NCBI RefSeq assembly: GCF_033439725.1 | Contig: NW_026944389.1 | Location: forward strand, 62,001-126,000 | DNA length: 64,000 nt | Direction of reading: 5' to 3' | Source of the DNA: Neurospora tetraspora | Taxonomy: Eukaryota; Ascomycota; Sordariomycetes; Sordariales; Sordariaceae | Shown: one piece after another, positions 54,346 to 64,000 of the stretch | Layout: each line of letters opens with the position of its first letter | How positions within the stretch are numbered: the first letter of the stretch is position 1 | Program-made: the position numbers and the translations under genes | The notes under the pieces: model-generated | The model's database searches: none | What the model was told of the DNA's origin: nothing | Seen by the model: only the letters and a program-made list of their open reading frames with translations

Positions 54346-56556
54346 ATGGGTTCTCACGCACCTGTACCACCGCCCTCCGCCGAACCAACAGTAACCTACT
54401 CGTCCGGCCGTCTAGACTCCAACTCCAACTCCGCAGAATCACCAGTGGGGCCACCCGACTTCCGACTACTCCACTTCAATGACGTCTACCATCTCGACGC
54501 ATCCTCAGCCGAACCCGTCGGCGGCATCTCGCGCTTCATGACCGCCGTCAACGAGTATCGCAACGATGAGCGATACCAAGGGCAAGGGAAGCCGGAGCTG
54601 GTGACGCTATTCTCGGGGGATGTGTTCAATCCGAGTTTGGAGAGTTCGGTTACCAAAGGCAGCCACATGGTTCCGATTCTGAACAAGATTGGGACGCAGT
54701 GCGCTTGTGTTGGTGTAGGTCTTCCATTTTCCCAGTTCCTGTCCCTACCTTGCAATGCGAATACTAACCCATCGCGAAAACAGAACCACGATCTCGACTT
54801 TGGCGTCCTGCAATTCCAACACCTAACCTCCAAATGCGCCTTCCCCTGGCTTCTCGCCAACGTCCTCGACCCCGCGCTGGGCGAAAACGTGCCCATCGGC
54901 AACGCCGGCCGCACACACATGATCACGACCTCCAACGGCCTGAAAATCGGCCTGCTAGGCTTGGGAGAGCGCGAATGGCTAGAAACCATCAACGCCTTGC
55001 CTCCAAACCTCATCTACCGCTCCGCGACCGAAGTAGCAAAAGAGCTGGTCCCACAACTACGAGCGCAAGGAGCGGATCTCATTGTCGCGCTGACGCACAT
55101 GCGCGAACCGAACGATCACAAGCTGGCGAGGCAGATGGAAGGGGAGATTGATATCATTTTGGGCGGACACGATCACTTTTATGCGCACAGCCTGATCAAC
55201 GGGACGCATGTGCTAAGGTCAGGGTCGGATTTCAAGAATCTTTCGTACTTGGAGGTTCGCCGACCTGCTTCACCACCGCAACCAGGGCAGCCGAAGTGGG
55301 ATGTGGATATTTGGAGGAGGGACATTTACAGCAGCATCCCCCGCGATCCGGCGACGGATCAGTTGGTGCATAAACTTACTTCGAAGCTGAAGAAATCGCT
55401 CGAGAAACCGATCGGCTTCAGCGCTGCCCCCCTCGACGCGCGGTTCACGACGGTACGCCTTCGCGAAAGCAACATTGGAAACTTCGTCTGCGACATCATG
55501 CGCCTGCACTACCACGCCGACATCGCCATCATGGCCGCCGGCACGATACGTGGCGATCAGATCTACCCACCCGGTCCGATCCGCGTCAAGGACGTCACCG
55601 ACTGCTTTCCCTTTGAGGACCCGGTAGTAGTCATCAAAGTAAAAGGACAAGCAGTCTGGGAAGCGCTCGAAAACGGCGTCTCGCTCTACCCTGCTCTCGA
55701 AGGCCGGTTTCCCCAGGTATCCAACATCAAATTCATTTTCAACCCTTCCCTCCCATCAGGGCAGCGAGTCACAAACGTGGAAGTCGGCGGCGAACCAATC
55801 GACCTGGAAAAGACCTACACAATGTCAACAAGAGGTTACATGGCCCGCGGCAAAGACGGGTACACCTCCCTCCTCGTCAAGTCCGAAGGCGGCGAATGCG
55901 AGGAGGTCGTGTCCGAAGAGAACGGCATTCTCATCTCCATGATGTTGCGGCAGTACTTCATGGCGCTCAAAGCCCTGGATAAATGGGCATTCTGGGGCGC
56001 TGAAGAAGATCGACACTGGGGCACTGTCGTGAAGGGAGTCGATGAGGGAAGGGAACCCCCCTCTTCTAAATCCCTTACATCAACCCTGGAACCCAAAACG
56101 GGAGATGGGTGCGACAAAGAAACTTGCGTCATTGACGCCGAAGCGAAGAAGGATGAACAAGAAGAACCAACGCCGGCTGGCCAAGACGGCGCCGGCTCCT
56201 CCAAGCCCCTTTCGAATTGGACATTCTGGACCCCCGCTAAGTTACGCGAGCGGAGAGCGACGGTGAAACCACTGAAGGAGTCGCAGACGGCTGTAGGGGA
56301 TACCAGCGCTTCTGGCTCTAGTGATAGCGAGAGCGGAAGCAGTCGGCCCAGTTCGAGGGTTAGGGGCAAAGCGGAAGATGTCAGGCAGATTGATCGCGAA
56401 CTGAGGATCATGAGGCGGGTGGCGAGGAAGTGGTGTCGGTTGGCGGGGGTGCAGAGTAAGGCGTGTGATTGTTTGGATGAGGGAGAGTTTGATGTGCCGT
56501 GGACGAAGGCGGTGGCGCCGAGGGTGGAGGGGAGAATTGTTGAGGTTGGGGCTTGA
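54346..56556 (+). CDS. 5'-nucleotidase family metallophosphatase
   Basis: Exons 54346-54714 and 54784-56556, 69-nt intron that splits the active-site Gly-Asn-His-Asp motif; 713 aa. Metallophosphatase motifs: LLHFNDVYHLD (about 43-53), SGDVFNPS, VGNHDLDFG, LTHMREPND and GGHDH. A C-terminal 5'-nucleotidase domain follows (ESNIGNFVCDIMRLHYHADI, FPFEDPVVVIKVKGQAVWEAL). This is the UshA/5'-nucleotidase family, which removes phosphate from nucleotides or related phosphoesters using two metal ions. No signal peptide is visible, so it is probably intracellular. The last 180 residues are Ser/Glu-rich and appear fungal-specific. Confidence 0.88.
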   Translation: MGSHAPVPPPSAEPTVTYSSGRLDSNSNSAESPVGPPDFRLLHFNDVYHLDASSAEPVGGISRFMTAVNEYRNDERYQGQGKPELVTLFSGDVFNPSLESSVTKGSHMVPILNKIGTQCACVGVGLPFSQFLSLPCNANTNPSRKQNHDLDFGVLQFQHLTSKCAFPWLLANVLDPALGENVPIGNAGRTHMITTSNGLKIGLLGLGEREWLETINALPPNLIYRSATEVAKELVPQLRAQGADLIVALTHMREPNDHKLARQMEGEIDIILGGHDHFYAHSLINGTHVLRSGSDFKNLSYLEVRRPASPPQPGQPKWDVDIWRRDIYSSIPRDPATDQLVHKLTSKLKKSLEKPIGFSAAPLDARFTTVRLRESNIGNFVCDIMRLHYHADIAIMAAGTIRGDQIYPPGPIRVKDVTDCFPFEDPVVVIKVKGQAVWEALENGVSLYPALEGRFPQVSNIKFIFNPSLPSGQRVTNVEVGGEPIDLEKTYTMSTRGYMARGKDGYTSLLVKSEGGECEEVVSEENGILISMMLRQYFMALKALDKWAFWGAEEDRHWGTVVKGVDEGREPPSSKSLTSTLEPKTGDGCDKETCVIDAEAKKDEQEEPTPAGQDGAGSSKPLSNWTFWTPAKLRERRATVKPLKESQTAVGDTSASGSSDSESGSSRPSSRVRGKAEDVRQIDRELRIMRRVARKWCRLAGVQSKACDCLDEGEFDVPWTKAVAPRVEGRIVEVGA

Positions 56557-59444
56557 TTTTTTGGGTTCTTTGGATGTGGTGTTGAGAAAGAATGGGGGGG
56601 GGGGGGAGGCGAGAAAGAGAGGAGATGATGATGCTATACCCAATGCTGCGAGTCTTGCTTTTTCGTTCAAGAATACCTACCTCTAAATGAGAACAACGGA
56701 ATAATAACACGGTTGAACCCAACTTGAACCGAACCCACGTGGCATTTTTTGACAGACGTGACAGCTCCGCCGCTCGGTTCCGTAGACGTGGAAGTTTGTT
56801 GTGTCCCACCATCATTCCTTTCCTGTATGTAGAGGCATGGACCTTGGTGTATTTATTCCAGACTGCGGGGCTACAACCCTCTCCTGGATTCTTCTTCCTG
56901 GCAAGCATCCAATTCAGCGAATCTGTGGCAGTCGTGACCGACCATACTACCAGAATCATGTATTTATTCTAGACTTTTGGGGTTTTCTCCCTCTTCCACT
57001 TTTCAACCTCCCATCAACCGCAATTTCCCATTCTTGCTTGGTTCGCCTTACTTTGTTTTTGCAATCCCAACAATGCTTCGCCTTGTTGTTTTACTAGACG
57101 TCGAAGAAGCCAAGAGGCTTGACGGAGTCCATCATCTTGTTTAAATCGGCCCACCCCGGGATTGTGACACCTCTCCTCCCCCGGCTTTCTCTACACCCTC
57201 TTTGCTCTCTCTTCACACACCCTCCACACCCTCTGCCGACTCCCGTCTTCTCACCCTCCATCTTGTCAAAAGTTGTCATATAATTGACCTTCCCCCATCC
57301 AGCCAACCAACCGGCAACCAACCCGATGACGGACAACCTGCCAAGTTCAGCAGAACCCGCAGAAGTTTCGTTCCAAGATTCCTTGTCTTCCATGCAGCGT
57401 TCAGGAACCATCACAGCGGGATGGATCCGAGAGGAGCTGTACCTGCAGGAGAACAATTCTGCGCACCCTCCATCTTCTTCGTGACCCACCAAGGTTAGAG
57501 GTATGCATCTCAAGTTTCACACCGAGACAACTGCACAGACGAGACACCACGAAACTCACCTGCGTCGATAGATCGGTTCCCGACACCGGGATATCACTTG
57601 GGATTTATGCATCGCAACCATCCGGCATCGCATATCGACGGTCTCTTTCGGGTTAAAGTTAGGAAGTCATTCGATTTCTCACTTCACCAAGAAAGGCAGT
57701 GCTCTCGGCCGTGACATCTTGGGACATCTTAGGCTTCTCGGCCCCTCGTGATGACGATGGGCGATGGGCGATGTGACGCCATCACGCTGGGCGCAATTTC
57801 CGATGGTGCGGGTGTGCCTGGCGTTGGCGTCTCCGCGGCGTCGTTGGTGTGCATTTGACGCTTTGACAGTGGTGTGTGGCCTGGAACGTCTGGGCGGTTT
57901 TGGTGCTTGTTAGCATTTTCTAGGCGGCGCTGGGCATTGAAGCCATCGCCGAAGCGATTTGAACTATTGGTGTTGAGGTTGGCTATGTTCGTGAAGAGAC
58001 TTCCACTTCCACTTCATCAAGGCTCAGCGGACCGAAGACAGCATCAGTCGATCACCACCACGACCTCCAACCCGACAAAGCGTGATGTTCGCATTCAATT
58101 ATTGATTCTTTCGAGGCGAGGAAAAGACTTCCGAAAATCCTCAGCTGAAAACATTTTGGTTACGTATCTGCGTACCTAGCCCTACGCAGACACTGCAGAC
58201 TCACTCAACTCATCCCCGTCGCAGCTCTTTGACTGGAAGACGCTATTCCCAAACAAGGCACCATCTCGCGCTGCCAGTGACTCCTCGAGCTCGGCGCGTT
58301 ACTTGGCGTTCCCCATGGCTCCATTATGTCTCCGACCCTTGGACTCACCATCCCTGTTCTCGCGTGGTCTCTTTTCGTTCTTTCTTTTTTTCATTTTCCC
58401 CTGGTTCCTGGTTGATCGCTGCAGTGATTGACAGCTCGCTTTTGTTCATCACAGTGACAGTTGGAACAAGCAGTGAATCGGACAGAAATCATTGCTCGGC
58501 CTCACTGTCTCAGCCACTCCACATGGCAAAAGACGCCGCTGACGATGGGTTTGACGGCGGCGGAGCGAGAGCCTCGAAGAGCCTAGAGGTCTGGAGCTTG
58601 ATGTTGACGGCGCTGGAAACTAGCGAGTCTTGGGCTATGTAGCTTCGGACTGCTTGGAACAAAGATGGAAGCGAAGTTGGTTTTCACGGATACGGGCCGA
58701 TAAAGACTTGCCCGATCAATCGACCGTCAATCGATAGACCAGATGGGATGAACCACTGCAGCGTTCATCACTTTCTCCTGACCCACTGTCAAAGCACAAC
58801 CGGCCTAGAACTCGTCGGTCGTATGCGGGGTGGACATCCCGGTCTCCTCTTGGTGGGCTTCCCCGTTTCGGAGCTCGATTTCCCTTCTCACCACTAGCAC
58901 CGGGCTCGGCCCCAATGCCGTGCAGGGGGAACTTCCACGCTGGGATAGGGTCAAGAAGAACTGAAGAAGATGAGAACGAGGGTGGGTATATGTGGTCTGG
59001 GGGGTGCCCTTACAGATCGCCTTTTATCTGCGTTTCCCCCCTTCCCTTGCTTGCACATGGCCTGCCTGCAACCTCTTCTTGTCGATCTTTTTAAACTTAC
59101 AGAAGGGTTCGCTGCGACTGTTGCAGTACTAAATTACAGGGAGTCTAGCACTGCTACTCGGAAGGATAAAGAGTAGGACATACGGCTGCTGGGCTGTTGA
59201 AGGTTGTCGATCCTTTGGAACATTTACACCACGACCTACGATCTGCGATTACATCAGAAGGAAAATCGATGCTGGCGTCAAGAAAGTAGACGGGCGACGG
59301 ATCCTGTCATTCGATCGTTGAGAACAACAAATACCGACGAGAAGGAACTACGAAGGAGACAAGAAAGGGAAATATCAGGAATATCGAACCAGACCACCAA
59401 CACAACACAAACAGACACACACACACACACACACATCCACCAAA
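56557..59444. other. Long intergenic region, 2.9 kb
   Basis: No convincing gene. A 52-codon frame with ATG at 57326-57484 has some coding character (ends AHPPSSS) but no family match. A G run lies at 56595-56606 and a CA dinucleotide repeat (59417-59434) in the leader of the next gene. Confidence 0.45.
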
Positions 59445-60763
59445 ATGAGAATCCCACCAGCAGAAGTACGGGCCCAATGGCCAGAACCAAACTACGACAA
59501 TCCCCAAAGGCGAGGACCCGGTCTCATCATCGTCGAACTCGTCATGCTTCCGCTATCTCTCATGTTCGTCGCCCTCCGTCTCTACGTCCGCGCTCGACTG
59601 CTACGCAAAACGGGATGGGATGACTGGTTCATGATCATCGCCACGGTACGTCTTCTTCCACTCTCACCAAACAACCTTTCCAAACCACGGCAGCACAGCT
59701 AACAGCATCCATCCAGATCTTCGGCACAGCCGTCTCCGTCGGCGTCATCCTCGCCTCCACCACCTTCGGCTGGGACAAACACATCTACGACCTAACCCTC
59801 ACCCAACTCTCGCAGGGGCGCCAGATCTCCATGGCCATCCAAGCCGTCTTTATCTTCTCCTCCTGTCTCGCCAAAGTCTCCATCCTGATCTCTTACCTCG
59901 CCCTCGCGCCCCTGGATTCCTGGTTCCGCCGCCTGACGAAATACGCAATGGTCTTCATCGTCGCCATGAACGTCGGCTCTTTTATTTTACTCTTCACACA
60001 ATGCACCCCCGTGGCCTCGTACTGGGACATTTTGAAGTCCGAAACCGACTGCATCCCCGAGGGAGCTCCGCTCATGACGCACGCCATCGTCACGGCGCTA
60101 GCGGATTTCATCGTCTGGGTTTTGCCCCTGCCAACCTTCTACAAAGCACACATCCCCTTCCATCAGCGCGTGATCCTCGTCGTTTTGTTCTCTTTCGGTC
60201 TGTTTGTCGTTTTTGCGGCTTGCATCAGGATGTACTGGGTCCATTACGTCGTCTGGAAGACGTGGGATCCCACGTGGGAGGGCATCCAGCTGTGGGCGTG
60301 GACGGCGGTGGAGATCCATTTGGGGATCATGTGCGGGTGTGTGCCTTACTTCAAAAGTCTGTTTAGGTTTTGGAAGGGGAAGACTTTGATGGGGAGTAAG
60401 AAGGGGAGTTCACAAAGTTGGTCAGGGAGTAGAAGGGACCGTGCGGGTGGAAGTAAGATTGGCCAGCAGCAAAACTCGAGGGTTGAGGTTGGGGTTAGGA
60501 AGTGTGTTAGTTTTAGGAGTGAGAGGAGTGAGGAGCCGTTGAGTCCGACGATGGGGACTACGTGTACTGTGGATGGCGTGGAGGAGATGGAGTTGCAGGA
60601 GAAGAGGATGAATGCGTTTACTGTGACGAGGGATGTGGAGGATCAGAGGGGACATAAGGGGGAGTGGGGGTTTGAGTTTGATGGGGCGAGGGGTATGCAT
60701 AGTAAGAGTTTGTCGGGGGGGAGTACGTTTGGGAATAGGGTCGAGATTCGGCCGGGGAGGTGA
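59445..60763 (+). CDS. Fungal rhodopsin-family seven-helix membrane protein
   Basis: Exons 59445-59645 and 59717-60763, 71-nt intron (GTACGT...CAG); 415 aa. Hydrophobic segments start with LIIVELVMLPLSLMFVALRL and continue through seven membrane helices. Family hallmarks: LRKTGWDDW after helix 1, then GWDKHIYDL, QCTPVASYWD, ADFIVWVLPLP, and WAWTAVEIHLGIMCGCVPYFK before the tail. These match the fungal rhodopsin/Pth11-related (DUF3328-like 'integral membrane rhodopsin') group, which includes surface receptors. There is no N-terminal CFEM domain, so it is not a classical Pth11. The cytoplasmic tail of about 130 residues is Ser/Arg-rich. Ligand unknown. Confidence 0.85.
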
Positions 60764-61526
60764 TGATGATCACAAGAAAGATGGGATGAGCGTATGCGTG
60801 ATGTTTTATGTCGATCGTTTCTAATTTACTTTGTCAACGTCCATATGCTCGTTCAACTGTGAGCTGTGAATCTGATTGTTCGTGAAGATGGCGTGGCGGT
60901 GGTTGTTGACGATGGCCAGACTGGAAAGAGGCCGGGAGATGAGGAGATATCCGCGGGAGTGTGCCTAACTGTCGTCCCCTTCATCCGTTCTTGATGGTTA
61001 AATCCTTCCAAAGTAATTGCCTAGAGGTATGAATACGGGGAAGCAATTCCGGAAACCGAAGGAGGGGCATCTGTCTTTTGGTGGTTGTTGTTGACGATGT
61101 CGGGAGGAAGAGGGGACTGGCACAGAAGAGGGCGCGAGACACTAACGTAACCCGAACCCTGGATCTCCTATTGAACCCACTGTAACCACAGCACGCTTTA
61201 GCGCATCCCCCGCTGCATGACGCGAGCGCACTGATAACACCGATAAGGCTTCTTCCCTATGGCAACATTGTTGACTTCCCGTCGCCTTTTCCTCAGCATC
61301 AACACTCGACCACATTGCAACCCATTGAACACCCGTGCCGACAGTTTCGTAGCATCCTAGCGCGCTACCCAAGCTCATTCACCATAATCACCCTCCGAAC
61401 GAACCAGCCTTTGCGAATCGGACTGTCGCCAGCGCGTCGCATCCCGCAACACCCCCCCAATCTCTAGCTCCAGCCTCGTCTACTCAAGCGATCCCACGAG
61501 CGCTCCGTGAGGACATTACATTCAAG
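60764..61526. other. Intergenic
   Basis: Between two plus-strand genes. No supported gene; presumed promoter of the CENP-L-like gene. Confidence 0.5.
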
Positions 61527-62915
61527 ATGCCACCACGAGGCCGCAAACGCCAACGGGTCGAATCCGAACCCGAACCCGAACCGCGACAGTCATCCACCTC
61601 CCCCGACCGATCTTCTCCAGAAGTCCTCGAGCAAGAAGAATCGCGACCACCATTCTACAATACGACCTTCTCGACGCACCGTGTCTCGCCTCTTTACGTC
61701 GGAAAGCAAGCGCTCAACCGCGAACGATTACAGACCCTTTCACAACGACTACGCGAGATACTAGTTGGAGATGTTGTCCGTGGCGTCGAGGTCGGACTGG
61801 GGAGGGCAGATGGAGAGGACGGCGTGATGGGAAGAGCTGGGTCGTTGGAGTTCGTCGACATACGATGGGTTAGCGTGGGAACCGTGTTGGATATCACCGG
61901 TTCTGAACCAAACGACAGCCAAGACGAGGACGAAGATACCACGCGAACAGACCTAGATTGGCCAGCCCTAGTCGAACAACTACAAGACAAGAAAGCCCTC
62001 CACATCCTCCTTCGTTACGAAACCGCCGAATGCACCGCCCTCATGCTCCCTTCCTCCTCCGAAGACGACGAACCACAACCCAACCCCTCAGCAAGCCAAT
62101 TCGCCATCTCCAACTCCCAACCAACCGACCCTCCCAACCCCGCCCACTTCCTCCACCTCCCTCTCCTTCTCCTCCGAATGCCTGCCCCTCTCAAGACCGT
62201 CATCGCCGACTTCCTCTCCACAACCTTCGACTGCCGCGTCAGCTCTCTCCGTCTCGGCACCCGAAGCCTCGTACAGTCATGGGAATCATGGATTCGGACA
62301 GCCGGGTTACCGGAGAGAGGACCGCTGGCGAAGGATGTGGTGCTTAATCTTGGGTTCTACATCCCACCAGCGGAGAACAAAGGAAATACCCCTGACGCCA
62401 CTGCCGCCGCGGGAGAGGACAAAGAAGGGCCTGGGCAGGAACCGTTGGGGATAAAGGGGATTGATGTCATTATTCCTGCTGCTGATGTACGGGGGTTTGT
62501 AAGAGCTGGGAAGCAGATGGCGGCCGATGGGGAAAGGGAAAAGGGGAAGAGCAAGAGTAAGGAAAAACAGACGTGGGAGATTAATGTCAAGAAGCGGCGA
62601 AAGTTGGCTGGTCGGTTGGGAGAGGAGGGGTGGGAGTGGAGGACTCCTGTCTCTGGAGACAACGAGACGGAGGAGGGACAGCAACAGTCGCCGTTTACGG
62701 AAGCGCTGGGTCGGTATGTTGACAAGCATCTTGGGTTGAATTTGTTTCATCCTGGGGTGAGGGTGACCAAGATCGCTTGTGGGGGGTTTGTGATGTCGGA
62801 GGGGAGGCTGAAGGTGTTTGCGCCGAGGGATGGAGCACAGAGACAGAGGGGAGCCGTGTGGAAGTTGGTTTCGGGATTGGTTGGGAAGGCTCAGGGTGGG
62901 AAGGCGTTGGCGTGA
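61527..62915 (+). CDS. fta1: Kinetochore CENP-L/Fta1-like protein
   Basis: Intact single exon, 462 aa. After a basic, Pro/Ser-rich start comes a region beginning NTTFSTHRVSPLYVG, then LQTLSQRLREILVGDVVRGVEVGLG, and later FLHLPLLLLRMPAPLKTVIADFLSTTFDCRVSSLRLG (about 200-245), followed by WESWIRT. These phrases fit the fungal Sim4-complex subunit Fta1 (CENP-L family), part of the constitutive centromere-associated network next to CENP-N. The family call rests on remembered pattern and overall layout, not a search. The C-terminal half contains Lys/Glu linkers and a final conserved-looking block (GLNLFHPGVRVTKIACGGFV). Confidence 0.6.
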   Translation: MPPRGRKRQRVESEPEPEPRQSSTSPDRSSPEVLEQEESRPPFYNTTFSTHRVSPLYVGKQALNRERLQTLSQRLREILVGDVVRGVEVGLGRADGEDGVMGRAGSLEFVDIRWVSVGTVLDITGSEPNDSQDEDEDTTRTDLDWPALVEQLQDKKALHILLRYETAECTALMLPSSSEDDEPQPNPSASQFAISNSQPTDPPNPAHFLHLPLLLLRMPAPLKTVIADFLSTTFDCRVSSLRLGTRSLVQSWESWIRTAGLPERGPLAKDVVLNLGFYIPPAENKGNTPDATAAAGEDKEGPGQEPLGIKGIDVIIPAADVRGFVRAGKQMAADGEREKGKSKSKEKQTWEINVKKRRKLAGRLGEEGWEWRTPVSGDNETEEGQQQSPFTEALGRYVDKHLGLNLFHPGVRVTKIACGGFVMSEGRLKVFAPRDGAQRQRGAVWKLVSGLVGKAQGGKALA

Positions 62916-63651
62916 ACACGGTAGTGGTCTAGATTTTAGGAGGCATTAGTCGATTGGAAGGAGTTGTCCTCTTCAGCCTTGCTTGTTCTGTTTTCTTGGT
63001 TACTGTTGGCCTTGCGTGGCTGGCCCTTGATACCCAAATGCAACTTGGATTTTGGAAGCCCGAGGCTCCTATGTCACGAAACTCTTTTTGCCTTGCTTTG
63101 ACACTCGCCAGATAACTTGTGGAAAATGTCCCCGTCGACGGCAAGTTCAACGCAACTCGGCCAAGGACCAGTCAAAGAATTGCCGTCATCAAATGACAAT
63201 ACATCACAATCCGACAGGGCGATGACCAAGATGTGAGGCCGGTGCAGCCGAGATATACTACATTGTGTAGCAAGTGCTTATATACCCTCAAGGACGATTC
63301 CATATTGCCCCAGTAACGTGGTTGTCGAAGTCAATGACCATCCCTTTGTCCAACCACACGACCGTTACCCTTCCTTTCTGCCACCCCCTGGCAAGTGAGT
63401 TACCCCTTCCCACCTCGCGCCTCAAACACAATACTAACAGATAACAATAGCATGGTATTATGAAGCCATCAATAGACGTCTTCTTAGTAGTAAGGCACAA
63501 AACTTGGGCGTTGACACATTTAAGGTCGAGTGTCCTCAACCACGCTAACCACTACTGTCCTCGAGCACAGGATCCTGAACTACACTCATCACTAACGAGA
63601 GACTCCAACCTGTCACTCTTCCCATCTCATCCAACCAAACCAACATCCACA
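62916..63651. other. Intergenic
   Basis: No supported gene between the CENP-L-like gene and the partial gene at the window edge. Confidence 0.5.
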
Positions 63652-64000
63652 ATGCTTTCCCAGACCCTCCTCTCCCTCACCCTCCTCCACATCCACCACC
63701 TCCTCTTCACCCACCATCAACTTCACCCCCCAGCATAGCGACCACCCCCTCACCCTCACCATCCGTAACCACCCCCCCGTCCCCGAAACCACTACCTCCC
63801 TCTTCAACCTCACCGATCCCTTCAACCTCACCGATCCCTTCAACGCCACCTCCCTCTTCAACAACACGGATCCACAGAGGTGCTAGGTAAAGCCAAAAGA
63901 AAAGACGGCGTCTACAACCACGCCACCATCGCCATGATGACGGGCAACAAATGCACTGGGGACGCGGCGATCTATTCTGCTGATGAAGGGCAGCATGCCT
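63652..64000 (+). pseudogene. Secreted protein fragment with frameshifts, window edge
   Basis: Starts at ATG 63652 with a hydrophobic leader (MLSQTLLSLTLL) that soon leaves frame. Coding character resumes in the next frame (SPTINFTPQHSDHPLTL), with a perfect 18-bp tandem unit coding FNLTDP and several N-glycosylation sites, then ends at TAG near 63885. A third frame (GKAKRKDGVYNHATIAMMTG) is open to the window end. Two frame changes within 250 bp suggest a decayed gene, but an unseen intron or assembly error could explain one. Family not recognised. Confidence 0.45.

Noticed and set aside
57326-57484. 52-codon frame with ATG in the long intergenic region
   Set aside because: Some coding feel but too short, unmatched and without a clear second exon; noted only in the intergenic entry.

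Overview
The window reads as chromosomal DNA of a filamentous ascomycete, most likely a Neurospora-like member of the Sordariales. The genes have short introns (about 50-140 nt) with GTRAGT-type donors and CTAAC/CTGAC-like branch sites, and their best-recognised products are fungal (HET protein, CE5 esterases, APSES factor, fungal rhodopsin, Met8, Vac1). Two long blocks (about 1-5.35 kb and 20.8-31.1 kb) are extremely AT-rich, full of stops in every frame, and their repeat copies differ almost only by C/T and G/A changes. That is the mark of repeat-induced point mutation (RIP).

Layout. 1-5.35 kb: RIP-degraded DNA holding a gag-only LTR retroelement (103-2396, minus, TSD TTTAA) and a younger solo LTR without RIP (4346-4547, TSD ATCTT). 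6.2-13.6 kb: a HET-domain protein, two convergent carbohydrate-esterase-5 genes and a small hypothetical gene. 14.7-20.2 kb: a fast-evolving stretch with two paralogous proteins carrying a possible dsRNA-binding-like C-terminal domain (the second interrupted by TGA) and, between them, two decayed genes. 20.8-31.1 kb: a nested transposon. A Mutator-like element (62-bp terminal inverted repeats, 8-bp TSD GTGAAATA) is split by a Ty3/gypsy element (289-bp LTRs, 5-bp TSD), and both are RIP-mutated.

31.5-39.6 kb: three surface or secreted proteins: an Ala-rich secreted protein, a Ser/Asp-repeat single-pass membrane protein, and a cellobiose-dehydrogenase-cytochrome-like secreted protein with a Ser/Asp acidic tail. 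40-52.7 kb: mostly housekeeping genes, namely Vac1/Pep7-like FYVE protein, Met8 siroheme enzyme, a TQ-repeat protein, a C2H2 zinc-finger protein directly behind and in frame with an Mbp1/Res2-like APSES factor, a LYR-motif protein and a GNAT acetyltransferase. 54.3-64 kb: a 5'-nucleotidase-family metallophosphatase, a seven-helix fungal rhodopsin-family membrane protein, a CENP-L/Fta1-like kinetochore protein and a frameshifted fragment of a secreted protein running off the window.

The genes do not form one pathway. The most notable features are the nested and layered RIP elements, the dsRBD-like paralogue/pseudogene island between HET/CE5 genes and the transposon, the open frame joining the Mbp1-like gene to the zinc-finger gene, and several stopless introns whose length is a multiple of three. 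Exon coordinates were derived by hand from splice signals and phase agreement.
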